This document shows positions 42,191 through 50,406 of a stretch of DNA of 64,000 nt, in pieces; the first letter of the stretch is position 1, and every line of letters starts with the position of its first letter. A program made the translations under genes and the position numbers. The notes under the pieces are model-generated. The model had not been told where the DNA came from, searched no databases, and saw only the letters and a program-made list of their open reading frames with translations. This DNA comes from Paracoccaceae bacterium (GTDB taxonomy: Bacteria; Pseudomonadota; Alphaproteobacteria; Rhodobacterales; Rhodobacteraceae): assembly GCA_020622085.1 (NCBI GenBank), contig JAHRYM010000001.1:372001-436000 (forward strand), in the 5' to 3' direction.

Positions 42191-42219
42191 GGTATAGGGG
42201 GGAAGGGGGCTTCGGTCAA
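42191..42219 (-). promoter_or_regulatory. rplS-rpmE promoter
   Basis: On the minus strand TTGACC (42219-42214), an exact 17-bp spacer and TATACC (42196-42191). The leader to the rplS ATG would be about 215 nt, with a gactc/gagtc hairpin. Confidence 0.65.
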
Positions 42220-42229
42220 GCGGCCCTGC

Positions 42230-42254
42230 GGGGGGGGGGGCTGCGGTGGGGGGG
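42230..42254. repeat. G11 and G7 homopolymer tracts
   Basis: Eleven Gs at 42230-42240 and seven at 42248-42254, between the trmD stop and the rplS promoter. Together with G-runs at 42197-42209 the plus strand could form a G-quadruplex. The exact length may vary or be misread. Confidence 0.8.
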
Positions 42255-42258
42255 CGGG

Positions 42259-43143
42259 TCAGTTGGCGTCGCCCGGCGGGGCGGGCTTGCGCTTTCGCTT
42301 TGGTGGCGCGGGCGGGTGGGCGGCTTCGTAGGCCGCCCAGATATCGGGACGCCGCTCTTGCGTGACCCGTTCGGACTGTTCCTTGCGCCATCTGGCGATG
42401 TCGCCGTGGTGGCCCGATGTCAGCACCGCCGGGATCTCGCGCCCCTGCCAGACCTGGGGCCGGGTGTATTGCGGATATTCCAGCAGGCCCGAAGAAAAGC
42501 TTTCCTCTTCGGTGGAACTCGCGTTGCCCAGAACGCCGGGCAGCAGCCGCACGGTGGCGTCGATCAGCGCCTGCGCGGCGATTTCACCCCCGGTCAGGAC
42601 GAAATCGCCCAAGCTGATTTCCTCGATCGCGTAATGGTCCAGCACCCGCTGGTCCACGCCTTCGAACCGACCGCAAAGCAAGGTGATGCCCTCGGCCGCC
42701 GCCAGCCGCCGGGCAGTGGCCTGGTCGAAGGGCCGGCCCCGGGGGGAAAGATAGACCAACGGCCAGCGCCCCCGATCCCCTGACGTGCCGGGCGCGGCTT
42801 CGTCCAGCGCCCGCGCGACCACATCGGCGCGCAGCACCATGCCAGCACCGCCACCAGCGGGGTTGTCATCGACGTTGCGGTGCCTGCCGTCGCCGAACAG
42901 GCGCAGGTCGATGGTTTGCAGCGACCAGAGGCCTTCGGCCAGCGCCTTTCCCGTCAGCGACAAGCCAAGGATGCCGGGAAAGGCTTCGGGGAACAGCGTG
43001 ATGATCCGCGCGCACCAGGCCCCGCGCACCCGCGGGTCGGCCATCAGGTCGCGCGGTTTCGCCGAGGCCGAGATCGACAGCCGGCCATGAGATTTATTGC
43101 CGTGGGATTTCGTGGCAAAGGCCGGATTTTCAGGATCGGTCAT
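42259..43143 (-). CDS. trmD: tRNA (guanine-37-N1)-methyltransferase
   Basis: A 294-residue SPOUT enzyme that makes m1G37 and prevents frameshifting. ITLFPEAFPGILGLSLTGKALAEG, the SAM knot region LCGRFEGVDQRVLDHY, and EISLGDFVLTGGEIAA are diagnostic. The first 33 residues are an extension; an internal Met at residue 34 (MADPRVRGAW) could be the true start. Basic Pro-rich tail. Part of the rpsP-rimM-trmD-rplS group. Confidence 0.96.
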   Translation of the reverse strand: MTDPENPAFATKSHGNKSHGRLSISASAKPRDLMADPRVRGAWCARIITLFPEAFPGILGLSLTGKALAEGLWSLQTIDLRLFGDGRHRNVDDNPAGGGAGMVLRADVVARALDEAAPGTSGDRGRWPLVYLSPRGRPFDQATARRLAAAEGITLLCGRFEGVDQRVLDHYAIEEISLGDFVLTGGEIAAQALIDATVRLLPGVLGNASSTEEESFSSGLLEYPQYTRPQVWQGREIPAVLTSGHHGDIARWRKEQSERVTQERRPDIWAAYEAAHPPAPPKRKRKPAPPGDAN

Positions 43144-43169
43144 GGTCGGCGCTGGTCCCTCGAAAGGGA

Positions 43170-43610
43170 TCAGCGCGGTGCGCCATCCCGTGCAATGTCA
43201 TTCCGGGTTTGGATCGCTTCGTCAAGGAAGCAGTCGTCCCGGCTGGTCTGTGGTTGCCAGACCAGCCGCGCAGCGACGAGCGCGGCGGCCGAAAGCAGAA
43301 CCGGCAGGATTGCCGGAATATCCAGCGTTGCGCCCATCAGGACAGCAACCCCCCGGCCCATGGCAAAGCAGAGAACGACCAGAAGCGATTGCAGAAGCGT
43401 GACGGACCCAAGGTGAAGCGCCAGCGCGACCGGCGTGCCTTCGGTGCTGATTGCCTTCCAGATTGCGGGGCGCATGACGACGATCCAGAGCGTGAAAATG
43501 CCGACAAAGACGGCAACCAGCGCTTCCGGCGCGCCCGTCAGACCGGCCAGCAAGGGGCCGGCATAGAGCATCGCGGCCAGCAGTGAATAGAGCTTGGATC
43601 GCAGGTCCAT
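43170..43610 (-). CDS. Hypothetical membrane protein between rimM and trmD
   Basis: A 146-residue protein with about four hydrophobic helices (near 8-24, 28-46, 60-82, 90-113) and a polar tail with TSRDDCFLDEAIQTRND. It has a ribosome binding site (gaagggaagg) before ATG 43610; a GTG at 43628 would overlap the rimM stop. Location in the rpsP-trmD operon suggests co-expression. Family not recognised. Confidence 0.75.
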   Translation of the reverse strand: MDLRSKLYSLLAAMLYAGPLLAGLTGAPEALVAVFVGIFTLWIVVMRPAIWKAISTEGTPVALALHLGSVTLLQSLLVVLCFAMGRGVAVLMGATLDIPAILPVLLSAAALVAARLVWQPQTSRDDCFLDEAIQTRNDIARDGAPR

Positions 43611-43624
43611 GGGCCTTCCCTTCG

Positions 43625-44143
43625 TCACTCTTCCTTCGCTTCGATCTCGTCAGGGGGATCGGCCACAATACGGCCAGCCGTGAGATCGACTGTCGGAACG
43701 ATGGCGCGGGTGAAGGGCAGAAGTAAGGCAGCCTTGCGGCCAGCACCCAGAATTTCAAGGATATCGCCGGCGCCGTGGTTGTGAACGGCGCGGACATGGC
43801 CCAGAAGCGCGCCCCCCGTGTCATAGACCGGCAGGCCGATCAGGTCGGCGTGGTAGAATTCGTCGTCGGGCAGGTTCGGCAAACGGCTCCGGTCGACCCA
43901 GAGGGTGACGCCTTTCAGGGCATCGGCCTCTTCCTTGGTCGAGACGCCGGACAGCCGGGCGCCAAGCGCCCCGGTCACCGGCCGGGTCAGCCGGACGGTA
44001 AAGCTGCGCGCTCCGTCCTCGGTGAACAAGGGCGCATAGGCGGCAATCGCTTCGGGCTGGGCGCAGAAGCTTTTCAGCCGCACTTCGCCCCGCACGCCGA
44101 AGGCCCCCGCGATGACGCCGACGCAGACTCGGTCAGTTGCCAT
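43625..44143 (-). CDS. rimM: Ribosome maturation factor RimM
   Basis: A 172-residue factor for the 30S head, which binds S19. [21 protein letters not shown] is the N-terminal barrel, and [16 protein letters not shown] joins it to the PRC-barrel domain that ends in [13 protein letters not shown]. The start follows gcaggaggcccc. The start overlaps the small gene upstream by 11 nt. Confidence 0.96.
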   Translation of the reverse strand: MATDRVCVGVIAGAFGVRGEVRLKSFCAQPEAIAAYAPLFTEDGARSFTVRLTRPVTGALGARLSGVSTKEEADALKGVTLWVDRSRLPNLPDDEFYHADLIGLPVYDTGGALLGHVRAVHNHGAGDILEILGAGRKAALLLPFTRAIVPTVDLTAGRIVADPPDEIEAKEE

Positions 44144-44288
44144 TGGGGGCCTCCTGCGGTGGGCATTCGGCCACCGCCCCGTCAAGGGCGGTGACAGGAT
44201 CGAAGATGCTTTCGGTCTTCATCCCCAGCCAGAACGAACCGGCGCAAAGGCCGATGGTGACGATCCGGCGGGCGAGGAAGAACAGCAT
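44133..44288 (-). CDS. 51-residue protein between rpsP and rimM
   Basis: ATG 44288 lies 3 nt after the rpsP stop, and the frame ends at TGA 44135-44133 inside the rimM start region. The N-terminus [21 protein letters not shown] is a signal or membrane-anchor helix, followed by a short polar tail with one Cys. Probably translated by coupling to rpsP. I recall similar unnamed short proteins at this place in Rhodobacteraceae, which supports it; not checked. Confidence 0.6.
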   Translation of the reverse strand: MLFFLARRIVTIGLCAGSFWLGMKTESIFDPVTALDGAVAECPPQEAPNGN

Positions 44289-44291
44289 CGC

Positions 44292-44645
44292 TTATTCTTC
44301 GGCCGGAGCGGCAGCCTTCGCGGCCTTCGCGGCGGCGCGTTCCTTGGCGCGCTTGCCCGGCTCGGCCGATTTCGGGTTGTTGCGGACGGCCTTTTCCCGA
44401 ACGCCGGCGGCTTCCAGCATCCGCGCGATCCGGTCGGTCGGCTGCGCGCCTTGCCCCAGCCAGTATTGCACGCGCTCCATGTCCATCTTCACGCGCTCTT
44501 CGCTGTCTTTGGCCAGCAGCGGGTTGTAGGTGCCCAGCTTCTCGATGAAGCGGCCGTCGCGCGGCATGCGCGAATCGGAGGCGACGATCGAGTAGTGCGG
44601 GCGCTTTTTCGAGCCGCCGCGGGCGAGACGGATTTTCATAGCCAT
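44292..44645 (-). CDS. rpsP: 30S ribosomal protein S16 (bS16)
   Basis: A 117-residue S16, an early 16S binder. Start [21 protein letters not shown] follows aaaggagaaactc. The family core [15 protein letters not shown] is present, with an Ala/Lys-rich tail typical for alphaproteobacteria. Confidence 0.97.
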   Translation of the reverse strand: MAMKIRLARGGSKKRPHYSIVASDSRMPRDGRFIEKLGTYNPLLAKDSEERVKMDMERVQYWLGQGAQPTDRIARMLEAAGVREKAVRNNPKSAEPGKRAKERAAAKAAKAAAPAEE

Positions 44646-44699
44646 GTGAGTTTCTCCTTTATCTGGCTGTGTAACAGGCGAGGGGCCTGTCATTCGTGG

Positions 44700-45008
44700 T
44701 TATTTCTGGAAAGTCTCGTGGTGCCGGATCACTTCCGAGATGATGAAGGCAAGGAACTTCCGGGCAAATTCGGGATCAAGATCGGCCTCGCGGGCCAGCC
44801 GGCCCAGCCGGTCGATCTGCGCGGCTTCGCGCGCGGGATCCGATGGCGGCAGGTCGTGTTCCGCCTTCAGCCGCCCGACGGACTGCGTGTGCTTGAACCG
44901 TTCGGCCAGCGTGTAGACAAGGATCGCATCCAGCCGGTCGATCGATTCGCGGTGTTCGCGCAGAAGGTCCGCAGCGCGGGCGACGGGGTCGGTCACGAGG
45001 TTGCTCAC
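44700..45008 (-). CDS. Chorismate mutase (AroQ type)
   Basis: A 102-residue all-helical enzyme converting chorismate to prephenate for Phe/Tyr. The AroQ pattern is visible: REHRESIDRLDAILVYTLAERFKHTQSVGRLKAEH with the catalytic Arg and Lys. The start is taken as GTG 45008 (agggag 7 nt upstream); ATGs at 45053 and 45071 are possible. It sits between ffh and rpsP. Confidence 0.9.
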   Translation of the reverse strand: MSNLVTDPVARAADLLREHRESIDRLDAILVYTLAERFKHTQSVGRLKAEHDLPPSDPAREAAQIDRLGRLAREADLDPEFARKFLAFIISEVIRHHETFQK

Positions 45009-45077
45009 GGCGGGCTCTCCCTTCGGCGGTCTGGCGTGCGGTGGCTGCTGCATGGTCTGGTCTGAGGCCAAGGGGTG

Positions 45078-46604
45078 TCACTTCTTCTTGCCAAAGCCGC
45101 CCAGGCCCGAAAGCCCGCCCGGCAGTTTCAACCCGCCAAGCCCTCCCCCCAGCCCGCCAAGCCCACCCGGAAGACCGCCGGGCAGGCCCTTGGCCCCCAG
45201 GGCGCGCGCGGCTTCTTCCATCCTGGCCGGGTCCATCCCGGCCATGTCGGGCATGCCGCCGCCCTTGCCCATCATGGCGCGCATGGCCTGCTTCATCATG
45301 CCGCCCTTGCCCATCTTCTTCATCATGTCGGCCATGCCGCGATGCATCTTCAGAAGCTTGTTCAGTTCGGACACGTCCAGACCCGCGCCGGCGGCGATGC
45401 GTTTCTTGCGGCTGGCCTGCAGCAGGTCGGGGTTGGCGCGTTCCTTCTTGGTCATCGACTGGATCAGCGCGATCTGGCGGCGCAGCATCCGGTCGTCAAA
45501 GCCCGCGTCCTCGGCCTGCTTGGCCATCTTGCCCATGCCGGGAAGCATGCCCATCATGCCCTGCATCCCGCCCATCTTCAGCATCTGTTCCAGCTGGCCC
45601 CTGAGGTCGTTCATGTTGAACAGGCCCTTCTGGAAGCGCTTCATCATGCGCTCGGCCTGTTCCAGTTCCAGCGTTTCCTGCGCCTTCTCGACCAGCGCCA
45701 CGATGTCGCCCATGCCAAGGATGCGCCCCGCCACGCGGGCGGGTTCGAAGGTCTCGATGGCGTCCATCTTTTCGCCAAGGCCGACAAAGCGGATCGGCTT
45801 GCCGGTGACGGCGCGCATCGACAGCGCCGCGCCGCCGCGCCCGTCGCCGTCCATCCGCGTCAGCACCACGCCTGAAATGCCGACCTTGCCATCGAATTCG
45901 GTGGCGACGTTGACCGCGTCCTGGCCGGTCAGGCCATCAACGACCAGAAGCGTCTCGCGCGGGCTGACGGCATCGCGCACCGCCTGCACCTCGTCCATCA
46001 GCACTTCGTCGATGTGAAGGCGGCCCGCGGTATCCAGCATGTAGACGTCATAGCCGCCCAGCGTCGCCTGCTGTTTGGCGCGCCTGGCGATCTGCACCGC
46101 CGATTCGCCCTTGACGATCGGCAGGGTATCGACGCCGACCTGCCGGCCCAGGATCTGCAACTGCTCCATCGCCGCCGGGCGGTTCGTGTCGAGCGAGGCC
46201 ATCAGCACCCGCTTGCCGTTCTTTTCCTTCAGCCGCTTGGCCAGCTTCGCCGTCGTCGTGGTCTTGCCCGAACCCTGAAGGCCGACCATCAGCATCGGCG
46301 CGGGCGGGTTGTCGATCTTCAGCGCCTCGGGCTCATCGTCGCCGGCCAGCACATGCACCAGTTCGTCATGCACGATCTTGACGACCTGCTGGCCGGGCGT
46401 CACCGATTTCGTCACCGACTGGCCGGTGGCCTTTTCCTGCACCCGGGCGACGAAATCCCGCGCCACGGGCAGCGACACGTCGGCTTCCAGCAGGGCCACG
46501 CGGACCTCGCGCAGCGCGGTCGCCACGTCGGCATCTGACAGGGCGCCCTGCTTCGTCAGCCGGTCGAAGACGCCGCCAAGGCGTTCGGACAGGTTTTCAA
46601 ACAT
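45078..46604 (-). CDS. ffh: Signal recognition particle GTPase Ffh
   Basis: A 508-residue SRP54 protein. N domain about 1-90, G domain with GLQGSGKTTTTAK near 105-117 and DTAGRLHID, then the Met-rich M domain binding 4.5S RNA and signal sequences. It ends in a Gly/Leu-rich tail (GGLPGGLGGLGGG). It targets membrane proteins to SecY. Start MFENLSERLGGVFDRL is chosen; a longer frame covers the leader. Confidence 0.97.
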   Translation of the reverse strand: MFENLSERLGGVFDRLTKQGALSDADVATALREVRVALLEADVSLPVARDFVARVQEKATGQSVTKSVTPGQQVVKIVHDELVHVLAGDDEPEALKIDNPPAPMLMVGLQGSGKTTTTAKLAKRLKEKNGKRVLMASLDTNRPAAMEQLQILGRQVGVDTLPIVKGESAVQIARRAKQQATLGGYDVYMLDTAGRLHIDEVLMDEVQAVRDAVSPRETLLVVDGLTGQDAVNVATEFDGKVGISGVVLTRMDGDGRGGAALSMRAVTGKPIRFVGLGEKMDAIETFEPARVAGRILGMGDIVALVEKAQETLELEQAERMMKRFQKGLFNMNDLRGQLEQMLKMGGMQGMMGMLPGMGKMAKQAEDAGFDDRMLRRQIALIQSMTKKERANPDLLQASRKKRIAAGAGLDVSELNKLLKMHRGMADMMKKMGKGGMMKQAMRAMMGKGGGMPDMAGMDPARMEEAARALGAKGLPGGLPGGLGGLGGGLGGLKLPGGLSGLGGFGKKK

Positions 46605-46709
46605 CGCGGGGCCCTCCGTGGCCGTTACACTTTCTTCGTGCCGGAAGATAAGGCCCGGCCGCCCAAACACCAACGGCACCCGTGGGCGCAACGCGCTGAC
46701 GGATGGCGA

Positions 46710-46751
46710 TCCTTCGCCCATGCGAAGGACCGGAAGCTCTTGCACTTCCGG
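46710..46751 (-). promoter_or_regulatory. Two adjacent hairpins in the ffh leader
   Basis: Stem 46730-46736 with 46745-46751 (7 bp) and stem 46710-46717 with 46722-46729 (8 bp, 4-nt loop) abut with no gap, just downstream of the predicted start of transcription. Confidence 0.45.
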
Positions 46752-46762
46752 GAATCTTGCGG

Positions 46763-46791
46763 GGATTAGGCGCGTGCGGCGGCAGAGTCAA
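46763..46791 (-). promoter_or_regulatory. ffh operon promoter
   Basis: On the minus strand TTGACT (46791-46786), an exact 17-bp spacer and TAATCC (46768-46763). Leader about 150 nt. Confidence 0.6.
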
Positions 46792-46836
46792 GAAAAACAG
46801 GCGTATCGGCTGGTGCTGGCACTTGTATCGCCCATG

Positions 46837-46864
46837 AAAAAGCTGGCCCGCGAAGGGGCCGGCT
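46837..46864 (-). terminator. azoR terminator
   Basis: A 9-bp stem with one G-U pair (46841-46849 with 46856-46864), 6-nt loop and a run of Ts on the minus strand. Confidence 0.7.
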
Positions 46865-46887
46865 TCTGAAATCAGGTCTGGCCTTGA

Positions 46888-47478
46888 TCAGGCGGCCAGC
46901 GCGTCAACCGCGGCTTCGGCGTTCTTCACGGTGTTTTCCGGGTCGAACAGGATCGCGTCGGCTGCGACGAATTCCACCTCGGTGATGCCGAAGAAGCCGA
47001 GCATGTGGCGGACATAGCCCGAAGCGAAGTCGATGGGCGAGCCGATCTTGGTGCCGTCCGAGGACAGCGCGACGATGGCGCGCTTGCCGGTCAGAAGGCC
47101 GAGCGGCCCGGTTTCGGTGTAGGTGAAGGTTTCACCCTTGCGGGCCAGCTGGTCGAACCAGCTTTTCAGCTGCGCGGGAACGCCGAAGTTGTAGACCGGC
47201 AGGCCGATCACCAGAACGTCGGCGGCGCGGACTTCGGCCAGAAGCGTGTCGGCATAGCCGGCGATCTGGGCCTGATCGGCGTTGCGGTCTTCGGCGGGGG
47301 TGAAGACGGCGCCGATCCAGTTGCCGTCGATCTGCGGAACGCCGCCCGACAGGTCGCGGGTGATGACGCTGGCGCCGGGGTTGGCGGCCTGCAGGCGGGC
47401 CATGACCCGGTCGGTCAGGCGGCGCGAGACCGAGTTTTCGCCTTTGATCGAGGCGTCGATGCGGAGGATGCTGGTCAT
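46888..47478 (-). CDS. azoR: FMN-dependent NADH-azoreductase
   Basis: A 196-residue flavodoxin-like quinone/azo reductase. ILRIDASIKGENSVSRRL is the FMN phosphate loop; GLPVYNFGVPAQLKSWFDQL and the C-terminal region match AzoR. Detoxifies quinones with NADH. It is divergent from a LysR gene that may regulate it. Confidence 0.94.
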   Translation of the reverse strand: MTSILRIDASIKGENSVSRRLTDRVMARLQAANPGASVITRDLSGGVPQIDGNWIGAVFTPAEDRNADQAQIAGYADTLLAEVRAADVLVIGLPVYNFGVPAQLKSWFDQLARKGETFTYTETGPLGLLTGKRAIVALSSDGTKIGSPIDFASGYVRHMLGFFGITEVEFVAADAILFDPENTVKNAEAAVDALAA

Positions 47479-47603
47479 CTGCGTGTTCCTTGGTGGCCTT
47501 GCCGCAGGGGCGGCGTGTTTGCTGCGATGCGGAATATCTAGCCGTTGCACCCATGCGCGCAATTGCGGAATATGCACGTCAGATGTTTGCGGGTGCACAG
47601 AAC

Positions 47604-48512
47604 ATGGCGATCGGGAACTGGGACGAAATCCGCACTGCCTTCCATGTTGCGCGGTTGGGAACCGTCAGCGCGGCCGCCGAGGCGCTGGGCGTCCACCATG
47701 CCACCGTGATCCGCCACATCGACGCGCTCGAGGCGCGGTTGGGTGCCAAGCTCTTCCAGCGCCACGCGCGCGGCTATACCGCCACCGACGCGGGACGCGA
47801 GCTTCTGTCGGTCGCGCAGGTTGCGGACGAGCGGTTTTCGCAGATGGCGGCCCGGATCGGCGGTGCGCGCGACGACATTTCCGGCGACCTGATCGTGACT
47901 TCGCTGCCGGGCCTCACGAACCTGGTCGTTCCGGCGATCCTGCGGCTTCTGGCTGCCCATCCGGACCTGGCGGTGCGCTACATCACCGATCCGCGTGTGT
48001 TCCGGCTGGAATATGGCGAGGCGCATGTCGCGCTCAGGGTCGGGGCGCGACCGCAGGATCCCGACAATGTCGTGCAGCCCCTGCTGACCGAAAACTATGC
48101 GGTCTATGGCGCCCGCAGTTATCTTGACCGCCACGGACGCCCGAGCGGCGACGAAGACCTGTTCGGCCATCGCTTCGTCGGGCCCGAGGACACGCGTCAC
48201 CGCGCACCCTTCTGGCGATGGCTGCTGGATCGGGTGCCGCCCGAGGCGCTGGTGTTCCGCTCGAACGATCTTCCGGCGACGGCCGAGGCCGTAGTCGGGG
48301 GCGCGGGGCTTGGCTTCATGCCGGTTGCATCGGCGGCCGGGATCGACACGGTCGAGCAGGTGCTTGCACCACGACCGGAATGGCAGGTTCCGGTCTGGCT
48401 TGTCACCCATGTCGATCTGCACCGCACTGCCAAGGTCCAGGCGATGCTGGGCGCTGTCAAGGATGTGGCCCGAGAGCTTTGCGCCAATGTCCTTGCAAGC
48501 GGACGGGGCTGA
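47604..48512 (+). CDS. LysR-family transcriptional regulator
   Basis: A 302-residue regulator with N-terminal winged HTH (FHVARLGTVSAAAEALGVHHATVIRHIDALE) and a substrate-binding domain. The start MAIGNWDEIRTAFHVAR is preferred; earlier Mets exist and no strong ribosome binding site decides. Divergent from azoR with a 125-nt gap, which suggests azoR as a target. Followed one base later by an EamA transporter gene. Confidence 0.92.
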   Translation: MAIGNWDEIRTAFHVARLGTVSAAAEALGVHHATVIRHIDALEARLGAKLFQRHARGYTATDAGRELLSVAQVADERFSQMAARIGGARDDISGDLIVTSLPGLTNLVVPAILRLLAAHPDLAVRYITDPRVFRLEYGEAHVALRVGARPQDPDNVVQPLLTENYAVYGARSYLDRHGRPSGDEDLFGHRFVGPEDTRHRAPFWRWLLDRVPPEALVFRSNDLPATAEAVVGGAGLGFMPVASAAGIDTVEQVLAPRPEWQVPVWLVTHVDLHRTAKVQAMLGAVKDVARELCANVLASGRG

Positions 48513-48513
48513 G

Positions 48514-49485
48514 ATGTCCGCAGGCGGGGCCATTCCCGTTGCCGGCCTGTCGCCAGCCGCCCGCGGTCATCTGGCGATGCTGGTGTTTTCGGCGCTGGTC
48601 GCCGGCTCCTTTTCGCTTGGTTCGCTGATGGCCAACATGATCTCGCCCACGGCCTTCAGCGCGCTCCGGTTCCTTCTGGCGGCGGGGATGCTCGGGGCGA
48701 CCCTTGTGGTGGCGGCAGGAACCCCGACCGGCCTGACGCGGCGCGCGCTGGCCGCGCCATGGCGCTATCTGGTGCTGGGCGGGCTGTTGGCTGCCTATTT
48801 CGTGCTGATGTTCGAGGGGCTGAAGACCGCCGAACCTGTTGCCTCGGCCGCCGTCTTCACCCTGACGCCGCTCATGTCGGCGGGCTTCGGCTGGGTTCTG
48901 CTGGGCCAGCGGATGACGCAACGGATCGCGGTGGCACTGGCCCTGGGTGCGGCCGGCGCGGTCTGGGTGATCTTCCGCGCCGATCTTGGCGCCCTGATGC
49001 GGTTTCAGACCGGCCGGGGCGAGGCGATCTTTCTGGTCGGTTGTGCCGCACATGCGCTTTACACGCCGATGGTCCGAAAGCTCAATCGCGGTGAAAGCCC
49101 GGTCGTGTTCAGCTTTGGCGTTCTGCTGTCGGGGCTTGTGGTGCTGACCCTGCTCGGGCTTTCCGAGATCCGCGCGACGGACTGGGCTGCGCTGCCCGCC
49201 ATCGTCTGGATCACGCTGGTCTATACGGCGCTGTTTGCCACGGCCGTCACCTTCGTGCTGCTGCAATACGCGGCGCTGCGGCTGCCGTCGTCGAAGGTCA
49301 TGGCCTATACCTACCTCACGCCGTCATGGGTGGCGCTTTGGGAGGTGGCCCTGGGCAAGGGCGTGCCATCGGCGCTGACGTTGGTCGGAGTCGCCGGGAT
49401 CGTGCTGGCGCTGGTTCTGCTTCTGAAGGATCAGGAAGCGCCGTCGCCCAGTTCACGCTCCAGCAGCCGTTCAAGCGCGTCGTAA
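48514..49485 (+). CDS. EamA/DMT family transporter
   Basis: A 323-residue inner-membrane protein with ten hydrophobic helices in two repeats, like RhaT/YdcZ-type exporters. Substrate unknown. The gene starts one base after the LysR stop, so both are co-transcribed. The last 18 residues (Ser/Arg-rich) are encoded in the region overlapping the convergent arsR gene by 55 nt. Confidence 0.92.
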   Translation: MSAGGAIPVAGLSPAARGHLAMLVFSALVAGSFSLGSLMANMISPTAFSALRFLLAAGMLGATLVVAAGTPTGLTRRALAAPWRYLVLGGLLAAYFVLMFEGLKTAEPVASAAVFTLTPLMSAGFGWVLLGQRMTQRIAVALALGAAGAVWVIFRADLGALMRFQTGRGEAIFLVGCAAHALYTPMVRKLNRGESPVVFSFGVLLSGLVVLTLLGLSEIRATDWAALPAIVWITLVYTALFATAVTFVLLQYAALRLPSSKVMAYTYLTPSWVALWEVALGKGVPSALTLVGVAGIVLALVLLLKDQEAPSPSSRSSSRSSAS

Positions 49486-49808
49486 TCCACCGGTTCGAAA
49501 AGGCCGAAGCCCTGGATCCAGATGCTGGCCGCGCGCATCGCGTCGGGGTCGAGCTTGCACCACTTCACCCGGCCGCGCTTTTCCTGGGTGATCAGTCCCG
49601 CATCCGCAAGGACGCCGAGGTGTTTCGAGATCGCGGCGAGCGACATGTCGAAGGGTTCGGCCACGTCGGTCACCGCCATGTCGTCTTCCAGAAGCATCGT
49701 CAGGATCGCGCGGCGGGTCGGGTCGGCCAGTGCGGCAAAGATCGCGTCGAGCGTCGATTGCCCGGTGGCATGAGGGTGGGCGGCAAAGGCGGGGGCGGGG
49801 CCGGTCAT
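49431..49808 (-). CDS. ArsR-family winged-helix repressor
   Basis: A 125-residue regulator: IFAALADPTRRAILTMLLEDDMAVTDVAEPFDMSLAAISKHLGVLADAGLITQEKRGRVKWCKL is the HTH and wing. No metal-binding Cys pair, so not a classic arsenic sensor; it resembles the group often paired with SRPBCC proteins, but none is adjacent. The start at 49808 is preferred because an upstream ATG lies inside a likely operator. Confidence 0.88.
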   Translation of the reverse strand: MTGPAPAFAAHPHATGQSTLDAIFAALADPTRRAILTMLLEDDMAVTDVAEPFDMSLAAISKHLGVLADAGLITQEKRGRVKWCKLDPDAMRAASIWIQGFGLFEPVDYDALERLLERELGDGAS

Positions 49809-49839
49809 GGGTTCCTTGTCGGGCCTCGCGGCGGCATCG

Positions 49840-49855
49840 TCAACCATTTGGTTGA
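49840..49855. promoter_or_regulatory. Palindromic operator upstream of arsR
   Basis: TCAACCA-TT-TGGTTGA, a perfect 7-bp inverted repeat 31 bp before the chosen start. It matches the type of site bound by this ArsR group and suggests autoregulation. Confidence 0.6.
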
Positions 49856-49978
49856 ATGTTCCTGCCGGGCCTGCCGGGCGCATCCGCTCATCCCCGGGCC
49901 GGCGCGGGCACAAGGGCCGCATTCCAAAACCTTTCGTGTTCAATGACTTGTGGACAGTCGCGGGATGATCCAATCGCC

Positions 49979-50007
49979 TTGACTCACGGCATCGTGCAGT
50001 CTAGCTA
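49979..50007 (+). promoter_or_regulatory. F0 ATP synthase operon promoter
   Basis: TTGACT (49979-49984), an exact 17-bp spacer and TAGCTA (50002-50007), giving a start near 50014 and a leader of about 30 nt. Confidence 0.7.
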
Positions 50008-50044
50008 TCGCGCAACTTTCCAGAGGGGCATCCCGGGGGTTGCC

Positions 50045-50404
50045 ATGTCTGACGCGCCAGATCCCGAACGGCTGAAAAAGCTGGAAGAGCGGATCGCGGA
50101 GCTGAAGAAGGCGCGCGAACCGAAGGACTCGCCCCACGAGGAACATTTTTCCGCCGCCTCGCAGGGGTGGCGGATGGTGATAGAGCTGGTTGCCGGTCTT
50201 GGGATCGGCTTCGGCATCGGATACGGGCTTGATGTGCTGCTGGGCACGATCCCGCTTTTTCTGGTGCTGTTCACATTGCTGGGCTTCGTTGCGGGCGTGA
50301 AGACCATGCTGCGGACGGCGCAAGAGCTCGGGGCGAAGGACGCGGCCGCGAAGGCGGCGGGCAACACAGCGGGGGCGAAGGCTTCCGAGGGCGAAGGGGA
50401 ATAG
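50045..50404 (+). CDS. atpI: ATP synthase protein I (AtpI)
   Basis: A 119-residue protein with a charged N-terminal helix and two membrane helices (about 44-65 and 68-90, with [17 protein letters not shown]). AtpI assists assembly of the c-ring. First gene of the F0 operon; followed after 2 nt by atpB. Confidence 0.92.
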   Translation: MSDAPDPERLKKLEERIAELKKAREPKDSPHEEHFSAASQGWRMVIELVAGLGIGFGIGYGLDVLLGTIPLFLVLFTLLGFVAGVKTMLRTAQELGAKDAAAKAAGNTAGAKASEGEGE

Positions 50405-50406
50405 AC

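Noticed and set aside
42181-42260. Simple-repeat or CRISPR-like array
   Set aside because: The region has G homopolymers only, with no regular repeat-spacer pattern.
49809-49973. Longer N-terminus of the ArsR protein
   Set aside because: The upstream ATG at 49847 lies inside the palindromic operator, and the added residues are not family-like.
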